NCBI RefSeq assembly: GCF_011009015.1
Contig: NZ_CP048878.1
Coordinates: forward strand, 547,501-611,500
Source of the DNA: Spartinivicinus ruber
Lineage (GTDB): Bacteria > Pseudomonadota > Gammaproteobacteria > Pseudomonadales > Zooshikellaceae
Reading direction: 5' to 3'
Length of the DNA: 64,000 nucleotides
Shown here: in pieces, positions 9,072 through 18,541 of the stretch
How positions within the stretch are numbered: the stretch's first letter is position 1
How the letters are laid out: the number at the start of each line of letters is the position of its first letter
Program-made: the position numbers and the translations under genes
Notes under the pieces: generated by a model
Databases searched by the model: none
Seen by the model: the letters and a program-made list of their open reading frames with translations, nothing else
What the model was told of the DNA's origin: nothing

Positions 9072-9719
9072 ATGAGTCCGCAAGTACAAATTTATGGACC
9101 TAATTTCAGTAGCTTTGTCCGTTCAGTCAGGCTTGTATGTGAAGAAAAGGGTATCAGTTATACAACCGGCTTTACTGTTAATGGCAAAGAGGTACCGTTT
9201 AAGAGTGATGAGCACTTTAAACTGCATCCATTTGGTAAATTACCTGTGCTAGTCCATGATGGCGCTACTATCTGCGAGACGGTTGCAATTTGTCGCTATC
9301 TGGATCAGGTATTTCCTGGGCCTGAGTTACAACCCGCAGACCCAGTAATGAGAGCTAAACATGATCAATGGTGCAGTTTGATTGCAGGTGATATTGATCA
9401 GGCGATAGTACGTCACTACTTACTGGAGATAGCGTTTCCTAAAGGTGAAAATGGAGCGATTCGAGTTGATAAGCTGCAGGCTGCAGAGCCTGGGGTGGAA
9501 AAAGCTTTAATAGTATTAAGCCATCAACTAACTGATCAGCAATATATTGTGGGAGATAGTTTTACAATAGCAGACGCATTGTTGGTGCCGATATTAGATT
9601 ATCTAGTCAAACTTCCCGACAGTAACCGTCTTGTTGGTGGGCATAAAGTGCTACAGGATTACTTGAAGCGTGTAGCAGAAAGGCAGTCGTATCAGCAAGG
9701 GGTTGCAGACGCTGCTTAA
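9072..9719 (+). CDS. Glutathione S-transferase family protein
   Basis: This 215-residue cytosolic GST has a thioredoxin-like N-terminal domain (residues about 5-80). It contains the conserved PFGKLPVLVHDG cis-Pro region and the glutathione gamma-glutamyl contact CETVAICRYLDQ. The C-terminal all-helical domain includes YIVGDSFTIADALLVP, the conserved N-capping box. A catalytic Ser/Tyr near NFSSFVRSVRLV is plausible. It would conjugate glutathione to electrophiles. A strong AAGGAG lies upstream. The divergent tetR gene at 8382-8939 is its likely repressor. Confidence 0.92.
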   Translation: MSPQVQIYGPNFSSFVRSVRLVCEEKGISYTTGFTVNGKEVPFKSDEHFKLHPFGKLPVLVHDGATICETVAICRYLDQVFPGPELQPADPVMRAKHDQWCSLIAGDIDQAIVRHYLLEIAFPKGENGAIRVDKLQAAEPGVEKALIVLSHQLTDQQYIVGDSFTIADALLVPILDYLVKLPDSNRLVGGHKVLQDYLKRVAERQSYQQGVADAA

Positions 9720-9951
9720 TATTCTTTTATCAACTCATAATTCATATGAAGGCTAACTTTGGATAGGGCCTGTTGATAGGTCCTAGCCTGAATGTTCACT
9801 GACTAAAACCCTCCGTTCACCCTATTCGTTGTTATTTTTAAATTTAAGTTAAAGTCTCTGATCAGATGAAATATTCTTACTGGCCAGGTAATAATAAATT
9901 AAACTCTATAGGGCTAACATTATTTATCCTAATAAATAGACGGAGGCGAAT
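9720..9951. other. Intergenic region with a short hairpin
   Basis: No gene is seen. A 7-bp stem (TAGGGCC/GGTCCTA, one G-U) near 9765-9786 might be a weak terminator for the GST gene. The remainder is AT-rich and probably holds the promoter of the STAS gene. Confidence 0.35.
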
Positions 9952-10311
9952 ATGCTTGATGTATTCCCACTCATTAGTGACAAAATTATTGCAATTGAGA
10001 TTGACGGTAAGATTAAAAAAGTTGACATTGACAGATTGACCAAGGTTATAGATGACAGGTTAAAGTATCATGAGCAGTTGAATATCTATGTAGAGATAAA
10101 AAAATTTTCGGGTATTGAACTTGATGCACTCATTGAAGAGTTGAAGTTTGCTGTTTCTCACTTTAAAGAGTTTGGTAAAAAAGCAATTGTGTCTGATAAA
10201 GTATGGATTGAAAAGACTGTTACCATTAGTGATAAATTCTTTCCAAGTATAGAGGCCCAATACTTTGCTTACGAAGAACGAGAAAAAGCGATAGAGTGGT
10301 TGGCTAAATAA
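9952..10311 (+). CDS. STAS/SEC14-like (SpoIIAA-like) protein
   Basis: This 119-residue soluble protein resembles the SpoIIAA-like family (STAS/SEC14 fold). It has alternating strands and helices, including IIAIEIDGKIKKVDIDRLTKVIDDRL (about 11-36), IYVEIKKFSGIEL and KKAIVSDKVWIEKTV. Its acidic C-terminus ends in the family-typical FAYEEREKAIEWL. Proteins of this family are often stand-alone and of unknown role, possibly lipid binding or anti-sigma signalling. A strong GGAGG precedes the ATG. The next gene starts 50 bases downstream, so co-transcription is possible. Confidence 0.8.
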   Translation: MLDVFPLISDKIIAIEIDGKIKKVDIDRLTKVIDDRLKYHEQLNIYVEIKKFSGIELDALIEELKFAVSHFKEFGKKAIVSDKVWIEKTVTISDKFFPSIEAQYFAYEEREKAIEWLAK

Positions 10312-10361
10312 TATTTAAAACTGATATAGAGATAAATATTAGGTGGGTAGGAAATTTATTG

Positions 10362-10817
10362 ATGTTGTCATATGAAGTATTAGATTTTATTGCTGATAGT
10401 TATATTCCTTTGTTATTCCTTTATATTTTGTTTTTAATTGGTTTAGTGGCTATTAAAGAAGGCTTGATGTTTGCTGCTAGGTATTTACTGATATTTTTTA
10501 TTGGCGTGGTGCTTGTATATTTCATTATGTATCTGGATATTATTTTGCAGATCTGGCCATCATTTTCAATGGATTATAGTACTCATACAGCCTTGGCAAT
10601 TGCTATTGTGAACTATTTGGTGGTTTATAAGCAGCAATACAAAAGTTATTTTATAGTTTCATTAATAGCTTATTGTTTACTAATGTTATATCAACAATAT
10701 CATACAGTGTTGGATATTGTTACAACAGCTGTAGTCATTTCTCCTATGTCTTTTGCTATTTTTATATTTGGTAAGCGAAAGTGTTTACTAGGGTTAACAA
10801 GCTCTAATCTTCCATAA
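10362..10817 (+). CDS. hypothetical integral membrane protein
   Basis: I do not recognise a family. The protein (151 residues) is strongly hydrophobic with about five predicted membrane segments (first from YIPLLFLYILFLIGLVAI; later LLIFFIGVVLVYFIMYL, HTALAIAIVNYLVV, YFIVSLIAYCLLMLY and ISPMSFAIFIFG). It ends with a short basic tail. I chose the ATG at 10362; a TTG one codon upstream is also possible. An AGGTGGGTAGGA stretch lies upstream. It may be co-transcribed with the STAS-like gene just before it. Confidence 0.65.
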   Translation: MLSYEVLDFIADSYIPLLFLYILFLIGLVAIKEGLMFAARYLLIFFIGVVLVYFIMYLDIILQIWPSFSMDYSTHTALAIAIVNYLVVYKQQYKSYFIVSLIAYCLLMLYQQYHTVLDIVTTAVVISPMSFAIFIFGKRKCLLGLTSSNLP

Positions 10818-10844
10818 GTAAGAAATAGTAACAGGGTTTATCTT

Positions 10845-11675
10845 TTAATCGCACGTTGGCGCGGATATATTATTTAGCCCCTTTTTTAAAAAGAGTCTCA
10901 TTAGTTGTTGATATCTTCTACTGTGTTTAAAGCTTTCTATTTCTTGGCTAAGAGGCTCAACCAAGGCTTGATGTTTTTTATGTAAATAAATGTGCAGGTT
11001 TACTTTAAGTTCAGGTTTTACTTCAATATTTAACTGAGTTAAACAGGTTTGCTTTTGGTAGAAATAAGCCACTGCTATAGGCAATACGGCAATATCGATA
11101 CGTTTTCGCTGTAGTAAAGTCATTAATTGGCCGTAACTTTTGGTTCGAACAATCTTAACATCATTTAGAGCATGCGCAGATAGAGGCATTCCAACCATTG
11201 CGCCAATTCTATAACCGCTTAGGCTGTCGTCTAGGTAAGTGATATTTTGCAAGCTGACATAGGCCATGAAAAACGAGAAATAGCTGGGGCTAATTTGAAT
11301 CAAGTTGCTATAAGTAGTTGTGTCTAAATTTGGTAGCTGAACAAAGTCACCATCAAGCAAGCCTCGGTTGGAATCTCGTAAAGAGCGTTCTGAAGGAATA
11401 GTCAACAACTCAACTTTGCAGTTTAGTCCAGCAAAGATGAGCCGGATATGCTGATCAACAAGACCATCCCCGGTCACAGTGTGATAAGGCTCCGTTAACC
11501 GCCCGCCAAGCTGTAACTTTTCTACTGAGCAGCTACCAAAGCTATGATTGATGTTAGTGATTGCATACATCAGCAAAAATAGTTGGGCTAGCCAGGTGAA
11601 TAGCGTTGAGGTAGTCAGTTTGTGTACGAGTTGCCTGGCTCTCAGCATTGATATCTGCTCGATAAACTTTCCCAA
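10845..11675 (-). CDS. Periplasmic solute-binding (SBP_bac_3-like) protein
   Basis: The 276-residue protein has a hydrophobic N-terminal segment (TLFTWLAQLFLLMYAITN, residues about 24-41), probably a signal peptide or anchor. It is followed by a bilobal type 2 periplasmic binding-protein fold related to extracellular solute-binding family 3: EPYHTVTGDGLVDQHIRLIFAG near the start, then SGYRIGAMVGMP and RKRIDIAVLPIAVAYF. No ABC permease or ATPase is adjacent. Orphan proteins of this type are common in marine gammaproteobacteria and may sense amino acids. It is divergent from a second, frameshifted binding-protein gene at 11808. Confidence 0.72.
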   Translation of the reverse strand: MGKFIEQISMLRARQLVHKLTTSTLFTWLAQLFLLMYAITNINHSFGSCSVEKLQLGGRLTEPYHTVTGDGLVDQHIRLIFAGLNCKVELLTIPSERSLRDSNRGLLDGDFVQLPNLDTTTYSNLIQISPSYFSFFMAYVSLQNITYLDDSLSGYRIGAMVGMPLSAHALNDVKIVRTKSYGQLMTLLQRKRIDIAVLPIAVAYFYQKQTCLTQLNIEVKPELKVNLHIYLHKKHQALVEPLSQEIESFKHSRRYQQLMRLFLKKGLNNISAPTCD

Positions 11676-11807
11676 TCTAAATCATAGTTAATAGGTTGTA
11701 TAAGTGGTGACTATACAAGTAGTTATTGTATATAGATACAGTGTAATTAGCTGATGAGTTGTAGCTTTAAAGACTATAGTTAGACTAATCAGTTACTGGA
11801 GGTTGAA

Positions 11808-12594
11808 ATGAAAGCTGTATTCCCTCTAATCAACATAGCCGCTTTATTTGTTATCTTTTTAGCATGCTGTTCTACTTACTTGAATGCTAAAGCATTACAG
11901 CAAGTAAAAATTGCTAATGGAGAATGGCAGCCTTATACATCGAACAAGATGAAAAACTATGGTGTAGTTACTCATATTGTGACGGAAGCATTTAAAGTGG
12001 AGGGCATTAATGTCACCTATGATTGGCTTCCCTGGAAGCGGGCATATCAGTCGGTTGTTGATGGGAAACTGGATGCTTCGCCAGGTTGGATCCAGACTGA
12101 GCAAGAGAATGCAAGAAGTATATTATAGTGATCCTATTTTTGAAAATAAGCTAGTTTTTTTTCATTTGAAAAGTTTATCTTTTAACTGGGATAAGTTCTC
12201 TGATTTAGGCACTATGAGGGTTGGTGCTACGCTCGGCTATAATTATAGAACTGAGTTTCAAGAAGCAGAAGCTAATAAAATAATTAATGTTGTCAGAGTA
12301 AAAAAAGACGAACAGAATTATGGGTTGATACTTAATAAGCGTGTTAAACTATTTCCGATTAGTATTGATGCAGGTTATTACCAAATGAGGAAATATTTGG
12401 CTCCTGACCAAGCAAACTTAATCACCCATCATCCTAGGGCGATCGATGAAGCAAGGCTCTATCGGTTAATTGTTAGTAAGAAAAACCCTAATGCTAATAC
12501 AATTATTATTAAATTTAACAAAGGTCTACATCAGCTTAAAACGGAAGGGCTTTATGATCAATATATCGCCGAATTAAGAGCGGGTGGTTACTAA
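11808..12594 (+). pseudogene. Frameshifted SBP_bac_3-type periplasmic binding protein
   Basis: Two overlapping frames together encode one transporter substrate-binding domain. The first (11808-12128) has a signal peptide and the N-lobe (IANGEWQPYTSN...VEGINVTYDWLPWKRAYQ...PGWIQTEQENAR). The second (reading through about 12110-12594) resumes with EVYYSDPIFENKLVFFHLKS and runs to the normal C-terminus. In intact relatives these parts are continuous (...TEER..YYSDPLF...). The shift is +1 within about 12105-12118, in an A/G-rich stretch with no long homopolymer. A GGAGG precedes the first ATG. It may be a real inactivating indel or a sequencing error. Confidence 0.8.
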
Positions 12595-12696
12595 GCGACC
12601 AGTAGTCATAAAAGCGTGCATATTCTCTATTATTTGAATTGAGTGCATTTTAGGTATACTTGATGCTTTGGTGACTATTTATTGAAGAACTTGCTT

Positions 12697-13773
12697 ATGA
12701 AGAGAATTGTTTGCGGAAGCCTGGTTGCTCTTTCCTCTCAGCTAATGGCAGATCAGCTTAACTTCTATAATTGGAATGACTACATCAACCCTAATACTAT
12801 CCCTGTGTTTGAAAAGCAAACTGGAGTGAAGGTTAACTATGATGTATTTGATAATAATGAAGTGTTAGAAGCCAAGCTATTATCTGGCCAGTCAGGCTAT
12901 GATCTTGTTGTACCCACTCATAATTTTTTAAGGGTACAGATTAAAGCGGGTGCATTTCAACCTTTAGATAAAACCAAGCTAACCAATTATCACCATTTGA
13001 ACAAGCATATAATGGGAGAATTGGCCGCAAAAGTAGATCCTGATAATAAATACTCAATTCCTTATCTAGTCGGCACCACTGGTATTGGCTATAACCCAGA
13101 TAAAATTAAAGCGGTATTAGGTAAAGAGACTATTGATAGTTGGGCAGCTGTTTTTAAGCCTGAAAATATGGAAAAATTATCAAAGTGTGGAGTAGCTTTT
13201 TTGGATACTGGAAGTGAAATATTTCCTATTGTCTTAAAGTATTTAGGCAAAAACCCTAACTCACATAATATTAAAGACTATCAAATAGCAGAAAAACAGC
13301 TAGCTAGTATTAGCCAATATGTCACCTATTATCATTCAGCTCGGTATATTAGTGATCTAGCCAATGGTGATATTTGTGTAGCTATTGGTTGGTCTGGTGA
13401 TGTGTTCCAGGCATCTGACCGTGCGACAGAAGCAAATAATGGTGTGAAAGTTAACTACGTTATTCCAAAAGAAGGGGCACCTTTGTCTTTTGATATGTTA
13501 GCTATACCAAAAGATGCTAAAAATGTTGAAAATGCCCATAAATTTTTAAATTATTTATTGGAACCAAAAGTAATTGCTGGTGTTACTAATTACGTAAAAT
13601 ATGCCAGTGCCAATGATGGTGCTAAGCCGTTTGTAGATGAACAAGTGAAAGCAAACCCAGGCATTTACCCTCCAAATGAAGTAAATGACAAGCTGTTTTT
13701 ATTCACAGAAATGCCTAAAAAAATTCAGCGTTTTGTTACGCGATCTTGGACTAAAATTAAAACGGGTCGATAG
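12697..13773 (+). CDS. Polyamine (spermidine/putrescine) ABC transporter substrate-binding protein, PotF/PotD type
   Basis: This periplasmic polyamine-binding protein has about 358 residues. The signal peptide ends near LSSQLMA, and the mature N-terminus DQLNFYNWNDYINPNTI is diagnostic of the PotD/PotF family. Other family blocks are GYDLVVPTHNFLRVQIKAG, YSIPYLVGTTGIGYN and NGDICVAIGWSGDVFQA, with aromatic and acidic residues lining the polyamine site. I chose the ATG at 12697; a TTG at 12682 would add five residues. No permease or ATPase genes (PotGHI) are adjacent, so it is an orphan binding protein. It follows the broken binding-protein gene in the same direction. Confidence 0.9.
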   Translation: MKRIVCGSLVALSSQLMADQLNFYNWNDYINPNTIPVFEKQTGVKVNYDVFDNNEVLEAKLLSGQSGYDLVVPTHNFLRVQIKAGAFQPLDKTKLTNYHHLNKHIMGELAAKVDPDNKYSIPYLVGTTGIGYNPDKIKAVLGKETIDSWAAVFKPENMEKLSKCGVAFLDTGSEIFPIVLKYLGKNPNSHNIKDYQIAEKQLASISQYVTYYHSARYISDLANGDICVAIGWSGDVFQASDRATEANNGVKVNYVIPKEGAPLSFDMLAIPKDAKNVENAHKFLNYLLEPKVIAGVTNYVKYASANDGAKPFVDEQVKANPGIYPPNEVNDKLFLFTEMPKKIQRFVTRSWTKIKTGR

Positions 13774-13852
13774 TAGGCTCTAGCTGATAAGCCCTGCTTG
13801 TATACTTTATATTCATTCGCAAAGAGTATATTTAGCCTGGGCTTGCAAATAT

Positions 13853-15208
13853 CTACATATAAAATGTAGATTGACTCTCTGGCGATTGTTCTGATAGCTG
13901 TTTGTCAATCTCTTTACAATAGCTAGGAATGACCTCAAAAGGCCCAAAGGATAACTTTGCTGCCGTAGCTTTTTGTAATAGCTGATAAACAGTATCTTGA
14001 AACCAGGCTGCTTTATCCATATTATTCCAGTTGGGCTGACGGACTATTTGTCTCCGCAGATATTGGAGTTCATTTAAGTCTGCAATCAACTGATTTTTTA
14101 TTGACTCTTGATCAGCATATTTTTTGGGGAAAAACAACTTAAATAAACGTTCTTTGAGACTTTTCTTATTCTTGTGAAGAATATTTAATGCTTCGCTAAT
14201 GGTGGTATTTGCTTCTTTTTTTAGGGACATTAAAGAGCATTCTTTTTTAGTGGGTAGTTGTTCAAGGTTGCGATTAATAGTAGCTATCAGATTTTTAATA
14301 TCAACATTTAGGCTTTGCTCTGCTGATTCCAAATAGGCTAAGTCCTGACTGTGTGAAAAAAGATCATTGAATGGTTGTAGCTCAGGTTTGTGAACTATTA
14401 ACTCGGGTGTAGCTATTTGTGCTCGTTTTGAAATAATAGCAACACTTAGTCTGGCTGCAGTTTGTAAAGCTACTCTTTCTTTCAGCTGTTGAGAGATTCT
14501 TTGTTTCTTTTCTTTTAATAGACGCTTAATGGCTTCTGGATTTGTAGGTAGTTGAGTTGCTGTAGGTTCTTTTACTATTTTGCTTGTGTGTTGTTTAATA
14601 ATTGCAGGATCAGCTAAAGGCTGTTTACGAACTGATAAATGGGGTGACAGAAAACCATCTGCTATTAGAATACGACCTAATGCATGATTTGGCGTCATTT
14701 TGCTATTAATAGATTTGTATAGCGAGCCTGCTTTACTATGTCCAGAAAGTAGATTATTTAATAGGTCTCGAAGCTCTTTTACTGTTTCTGGTAAATGATT
14801 GAATTTTGTTGCATCTTTTGCAAGGTATCTTTTAAATCGATAATCTTGTGCATAGCCAAGCATATAGCTCTCATGAAAATCATTATCCACTGCTAAATAT
14901 TGACGAATAGCATCGTTTAATTCAGCTTTTATTGATCTTTTTTCATTTTCATAACAGGTTTGAGTCTCTGTTGAGCTAATAAAAGGCTTGTTGTGAGGTT
15001 TGCTGAAGAGAAAGTTAGGTGTAAATTTTTGGCGTAAACTCGTAATGGAGTTTTGTTCAGTAGCCCCACTACTTTGGTTTTCTAATAATGAAACCTGTCG
15101 GCCATTAATAAAGCCCACTGGCGATATTGTTGTTGATATCTTGCTCGCTTTGCGTGGCTTAAAGCGATTAAATGGATTAACTACATCAGGACTAATGCTA
15201 ATGCCCAT
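13853..15208 (-). CDS. hypothetical protein, effector-like (451 aa)
   Basis: I do not recognise a family. The 451-residue protein is hydrophilic and has no signal peptide or membrane segment. The Ser/Thr/Pro/Asn-rich N-terminus of about 75 residues is probably disordered. The rest is largely helical, with coiled-coil-like stretches (RLLKEKKQRISQQLKERVAL about 233-252; later TISEALNILHKNKKSLKERLF). Such a disordered N-terminus with a helical body is common in secreted effectors, but no secretion gene is nearby and this is only a suggestion. The protein at 62441-63619 has a similar character. Confidence 0.6.
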   Translation of the reverse strand: MGISISPDVVNPFNRFKPRKASKISTTISPVGFINGRQVSLLENQSSGATEQNSITSLRQKFTPNFLFSKPHNKPFISSTETQTCYENEKRSIKAELNDAIRQYLAVDNDFHESYMLGYAQDYRFKRYLAKDATKFNHLPETVKELRDLLNNLLSGHSKAGSLYKSINSKMTPNHALGRILIADGFLSPHLSVRKQPLADPAIIKQHTSKIVKEPTATQLPTNPEAIKRLLKEKKQRISQQLKERVALQTAARLSVAIISKRAQIATPELIVHKPELQPFNDLFSHSQDLAYLESAEQSLNVDIKNLIATINRNLEQLPTKKECSLMSLKKEANTTISEALNILHKNKKSLKERLFKLFFPKKYADQESIKNQLIADLNELQYLRRQIVRQPNWNNMDKAAWFQDTVYQLLQKATAAKLSFGPFEVIPSYCKEIDKQLSEQSPESQSTFYM

Positions 15209-15438
15209 AACTAACCCCTAGTCTATTCCATGATATAAGCTCTCTTCTTTATTAGAGTAAATACTTAATTACCACTTGGGTTAGCAAAATCAGTCACTAT
15301 TTATTATGTATTAGACAATAAGTAGACTAAAGTGCAAGAAAATGAAAGGGTAAGGTAGGGGTAAAGATAAAATGGTTCTTGTTGCCATCATCAGGTAATC
15401 CTTATCAGAGGATGACAACAAGAGAGGTGTAATTCTAA

Positions 15439-16707
15439 TTAATAAGCTGTTGATTTTGCTCGGCGTATGGTCATTCGAATTATAGTATAAAATAAGACAA
15501 GAGAAACCCATAAAAATAGGGCATAGCTCATGCTAGCGCCAAGGGATATTCCCAATAGTAAACATACTGTTGCACCAAAAAATGCTACAATTTTGAATGT
15601 GCCTGATAGTAGCTTATAAGCAGAGACCATTGTGAAAATATAAATCAGTACAAATACTCCATTAGTCCAGCGAACCAGTGACTCAAAAGGAATTTTTATC
15701 ATTTGAGCGATAACGAGAACCAAAGCAGTTAAGGCACAGGTAGTGATGAGCCCATTTGATGGCACACCATGTTGATTGAGTCGGCTTAAATAATTTGGTA
15801 ATGCTCCCTGCTCTGATAAGCTGAATGCTAACCTGGCAGTGCTGGCTAAATAGACGTTAACTGTTGCAGCACCACTGAATATTCCCAATACTCCTATTAC
15901 CCAGCGACCGCCTTGACCAAACTGTTGATCAAATACATCAACCATTGCTAAAGTGTTGAAGCCAGGAGTCGCTTGTAAAATTGTCCAAGTACAAATTAAA
16001 TAAATAAGGCCTACTACTGCTACACCAATTAATAAGGCACGACCAAAATCTCTCTCGGGGTTTTTAAATTCTGCTGACAGATGGCTCATCGTTTCGATGC
16101 CCATAAAGCTCCAGAAAGCTAAACCTGCTGCAGATGCCAGCAGTGGCCATTGGCTATAATCGAATGCTGGTATAGGCATAACTGTTTGGTTAGAAAACTG
16201 ACTCAGTGACACAGCCAATACAACAACAACCATAGTTAATGTCAATCCAGTTTGAATACGACCAGAGGCTTGGACGCCTCGCCAGTTTAGGATCAGCAGT
16301 CCAGCAATAAATACCAATTCTACAATCAGCATTTGGATGTTATTTAGTGGAACCAGTGCCTGAGCAAACTGCATAGTAATTTCAATAGCTGCGGGTGCTC
16401 CGACTGGTACTAATAACAGAAAAAGTAAGCCAATAATTTTGCCCTGGGTTTCACCAAATGCTTTAGAGACAATATGCGATGGCCCTCCAGCATGGGGAAA
16501 GCGCTTACCTAATTCTGCAAAGACCCAGGTCACGGGTAGCATGGCTAAAATCAATAGTAACCAAGCTAGTAAAGCTGCAAAGCCTGCATCTTGGACAGTA
16601 AGTTGAGGCAAAACAAATACGCCTGTCCCCATCATGGTGGTCACTAATAAGCCGACACCTTGAGCTAGTGTTATGGTTTTATGCAGTTGGTTCATGGGGA
16701 AACTCAT
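15439..16707 (-). CDS. yjeH: APC family amino acid exporter, YjeH-like
   Basis: This 422-residue inner-membrane APC-superfamily transporter resembles E. coli YjeH, an exporter of methionine and branched-chain amino acids. It has about 12 hydrophobic segments. Conserved blocks include LAQGVGLLVTTMMGTGVFVLPQ (TM1), RFPHAGGPSHIVSKAFG, and the stretch ending SAEFKNPERDFGRALLIG. An Lrp/AsnC regulator gene is divergent at 16884, a common arrangement for amino acid exporters, so induction by intracellular amino acids is likely. The ATG at 16707 has a GGGG-like stretch upstream; the internal Met5 is an alternative. Confidence 0.88.
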   Translation of the reverse strand: MSFPMNQLHKTITLAQGVGLLVTTMMGTGVFVLPQLTVQDAGFAALLAWLLLILAMLPVTWVFAELGKRFPHAGGPSHIVSKAFGETQGKIIGLLFLLLVPVGAPAAIEITMQFAQALVPLNNIQMLIVELVFIAGLLILNWRGVQASGRIQTGLTLTMVVVVLAVSLSQFSNQTVMPIPAFDYSQWPLLASAAGLAFWSFMGIETMSHLSAEFKNPERDFGRALLIGVAVVGLIYLICTWTILQATPGFNTLAMVDVFDQQFGQGGRWVIGVLGIFSGAATVNVYLASTARLAFSLSEQGALPNYLSRLNQHGVPSNGLITTCALTALVLVIAQMIKIPFESLVRWTNGVFVLIYIFTMVSAYKLLSGTFKIVAFFGATVCLLLGISLGASMSYALFLWVSLVLFYTIIRMTIRRAKSTAY

Positions 16708-16883
16708 TACTAACGTTATTTAGTTTCTTGAGATTCTAATGCTTTCTGCTGCATCAAAATGTTTGAAATGAACGACAATTATTTTGTTTTTCCGGCATTT
16801 CGTTGGTGAAATGCTCAATTTGCCTTCGAATTGCTGTTTGTACTGTAAGGTTAGAGTGGTTTAGGGCTTTGAGAGACATTACA

Positions 16884-17348
16884 ATGATGAAAAAAGCATT
16901 AGGTGTCTACGGTGTGGATAAATTTGATCAACTGATTATTGAAGCCCTCAGCAAGAATGCCCGTCAACCAGTTGCAGCCATAGCAGAGCAAGTAAACCTG
17001 TCGCGTTCTGCAGTGTCAGAAAGAATCAAAAAGCTGGAACAAAACGGTACAATAAAAGGGTATCAAGTTTTGCTGCGTGAATCAGAGAAAGACCATGTGG
17101 CAGCTCTGATTGAGATCCAGCACTTAAGTGTTAAGTGTGATGAAGTGGTGATACCTGTAATCTCACGCGTACCAGAAGTGAAGCTCTGTTATGGCGTGAG
17201 TGGTGATACAGACTTAATTATTTATGTTCGAGCAGAAAATATGCAAAGAATTCTGCAAATATATGAAACTTTAAATGACATAGAAGGTATTACAAAAATA
17301 AAAACCCATGTAGTTATGAATGAGTGGATTAACAAGCTAGGTAGTTAA
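16884..17348 (+). CDS. Lrp/AsnC family transcriptional regulator
   Basis: The 154-residue regulator has the two-domain Lrp layout: an N-terminal winged HTH (FDQLIIEALSKNARQPVAAIAEQVNLSRSAVSERIKKLEQNGTIKGY, residues about 10-55) and a C-terminal RAM domain. The RAM domain ends in GVSGDTDLIIYVRAENMQRI and binds an amino acid effector. I chose the first of two adjacent ATGs at 16884, with GAGAG about 11 bases upstream; an upstream in-frame TTG at 16803 lacks support. It is divergent from the YjeH-like exporter gene and probably controls it. Confidence 0.93.
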   Translation: MMKKALGVYGVDKFDQLIIEALSKNARQPVAAIAEQVNLSRSAVSERIKKLEQNGTIKGYQVLLRESEKDHVAALIEIQHLSVKCDEVVIPVISRVPEVKLCYGVSGDTDLIIYVRAENMQRILQIYETLNDIEGITKIKTHVVMNEWINKLGS

Positions 17349-17382
17349 TCCTTTAAGGGTATTATTAGACAGGTGTTGTTTA

Positions 17383-18246
17383 TCAGATACGCACCTTTAC
17401 CAGTCTTGGTTGATTTGCATAACCTCCTACCTGGACCTGAGTAATATCTGCCCCTGATTTGTGTATTGTTGCACTTATACTGGAACAACACTGCATTGAT
17501 TTACCTTGCTCAAATAAAAAGCTGGTTTGCGATTGGTCTACATAAGTTGATAAATAACAGGCTAAGGCGCCAGAAGCACTTCCTGTCGCAGACTCTTCAG
17601 AAATGCCAACTCTAGGTGCAAAATTACGGCAGCGTGCCGAAAAAGGAGTTAGCTCTTTTGAAAGCTCAAATAAGTGTAGCCCGACAACATTATTTTTTGC
17701 TGAGAACTTTGTAGCTGCAACCTCATCCTGTTCAATATGGTCAAGATGACCTTCGGGAATAGGCACAAAGATATCAACAAGCCCTGTGGAAACTGCTTGG
17801 ATAGGCAGTCTTGTTTCAGCAAGCAACTCAGCTTGCAGGTTAAGTAGTGGTGCAATATCATTTGGCTGAAATTGAGTTAAAAATTGTGGTAACTGCTGGG
17901 TCATAAGTACTCGACCATCTGTTTCAACGATAACACTGAGGAGCTGATGATTAACTTCTTGTTGGAAGAAGCCGGGTTGAATGATTTGTCTTTGGTGCAT
18001 TAATGAAAATGCAGCCAGTGTTGCATGGCCACAGTAATCGACTTCATCAGTTGGTGTAAAGAAGCGCATTTTAAAGTCACTTTGTACTGATGGGAGAATA
18101 AACACTGTTTCAGATAGTCCCACCTGTGTTGCAATCTGTTGCATTTGGGTCGTTGTAAGGTGCTGTGCACCTAGTAATACACCTGCTGGATTTCCACCTG
18201 TATTTTGATGCGTAAATGCATTCAAAACAGCAACATCAATAAGCAT
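17383..18246 (-). CDS. PhzF family isomerase-like protein
   Basis: The 287-residue cytoplasmic protein belongs to the PhzF/diaminopimelate-epimerase fold family. Visible marks are the N-terminal DVAVLNAFTHQNTGGNPAGVLL (residues about 4-25), the catalytic-Glu region GLSETVFILP (Glu46), DEVDYCGHATLAAFSLM (about 67-83), and the late GISEESATGSASGALACYL. The family includes phenazine biosynthesis isomerase PhzF and many proteins of unknown substrate. No phenazine genes are adjacent. It follows the Lrp gene convergently. Confidence 0.9.
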   Translation of the reverse strand: MLIDVAVLNAFTHQNTGGNPAGVLLGAQHLTTTQMQQIATQVGLSETVFILPSVQSDFKMRFFTPTDEVDYCGHATLAAFSLMHQRQIIQPGFFQQEVNHQLLSVIVETDGRVLMTQQLPQFLTQFQPNDIAPLLNLQAELLAETRLPIQAVSTGLVDIFVPIPEGHLDHIEQDEVAATKFSAKNNVVGLHLFELSKELTPFSARCRNFAPRVGISEESATGSASGALACYLSTYVDQSQTSFLFEQGKSMQCCSSISATIHKSGADITQVQVGGYANQPRLVKVRI

Positions 18247-18541
18247 TCGTTTTTCTCAAACAATTAGATCAGAATAAAATTATGCATTTATATTCTTTGA
18301 GGGTAACCTAAACTAGTAGCAAGTTTGGTCATGTCAAGTGAAATATACTTACCATTTTTTGTAAGTATTGTAAATATAGTTGAGACTCGTACCAGAATTT
18401 GTTTGGATAAATAGCATTACTACTTCGCTAATCAAAAATACCCTTAGTTAGTTCTTTCGGTGAACTTTAACAGCTGTGTGCTTAAACGCTTTTTAGAAAG
18501 CTATAAATGGTTTTTGGTGAATGAGACTATTGGGCTGAAAC
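18247..18541. other. Intergenic region, no gene seen
   Basis: About 295 AT-rich bases between divergent genes. They probably contain the promoters of the PhzF gene and the DUF2845 gene. No further structure was recognised. Confidence 0.4.

Noticed and set aside
12010-12594. Independent 194-codon gene
   Set aside because: Its N-terminal part is out-of-frame translation of the upstream lobe; the family match begins only at about 12110, so a frameshifted gene is the better explanation.
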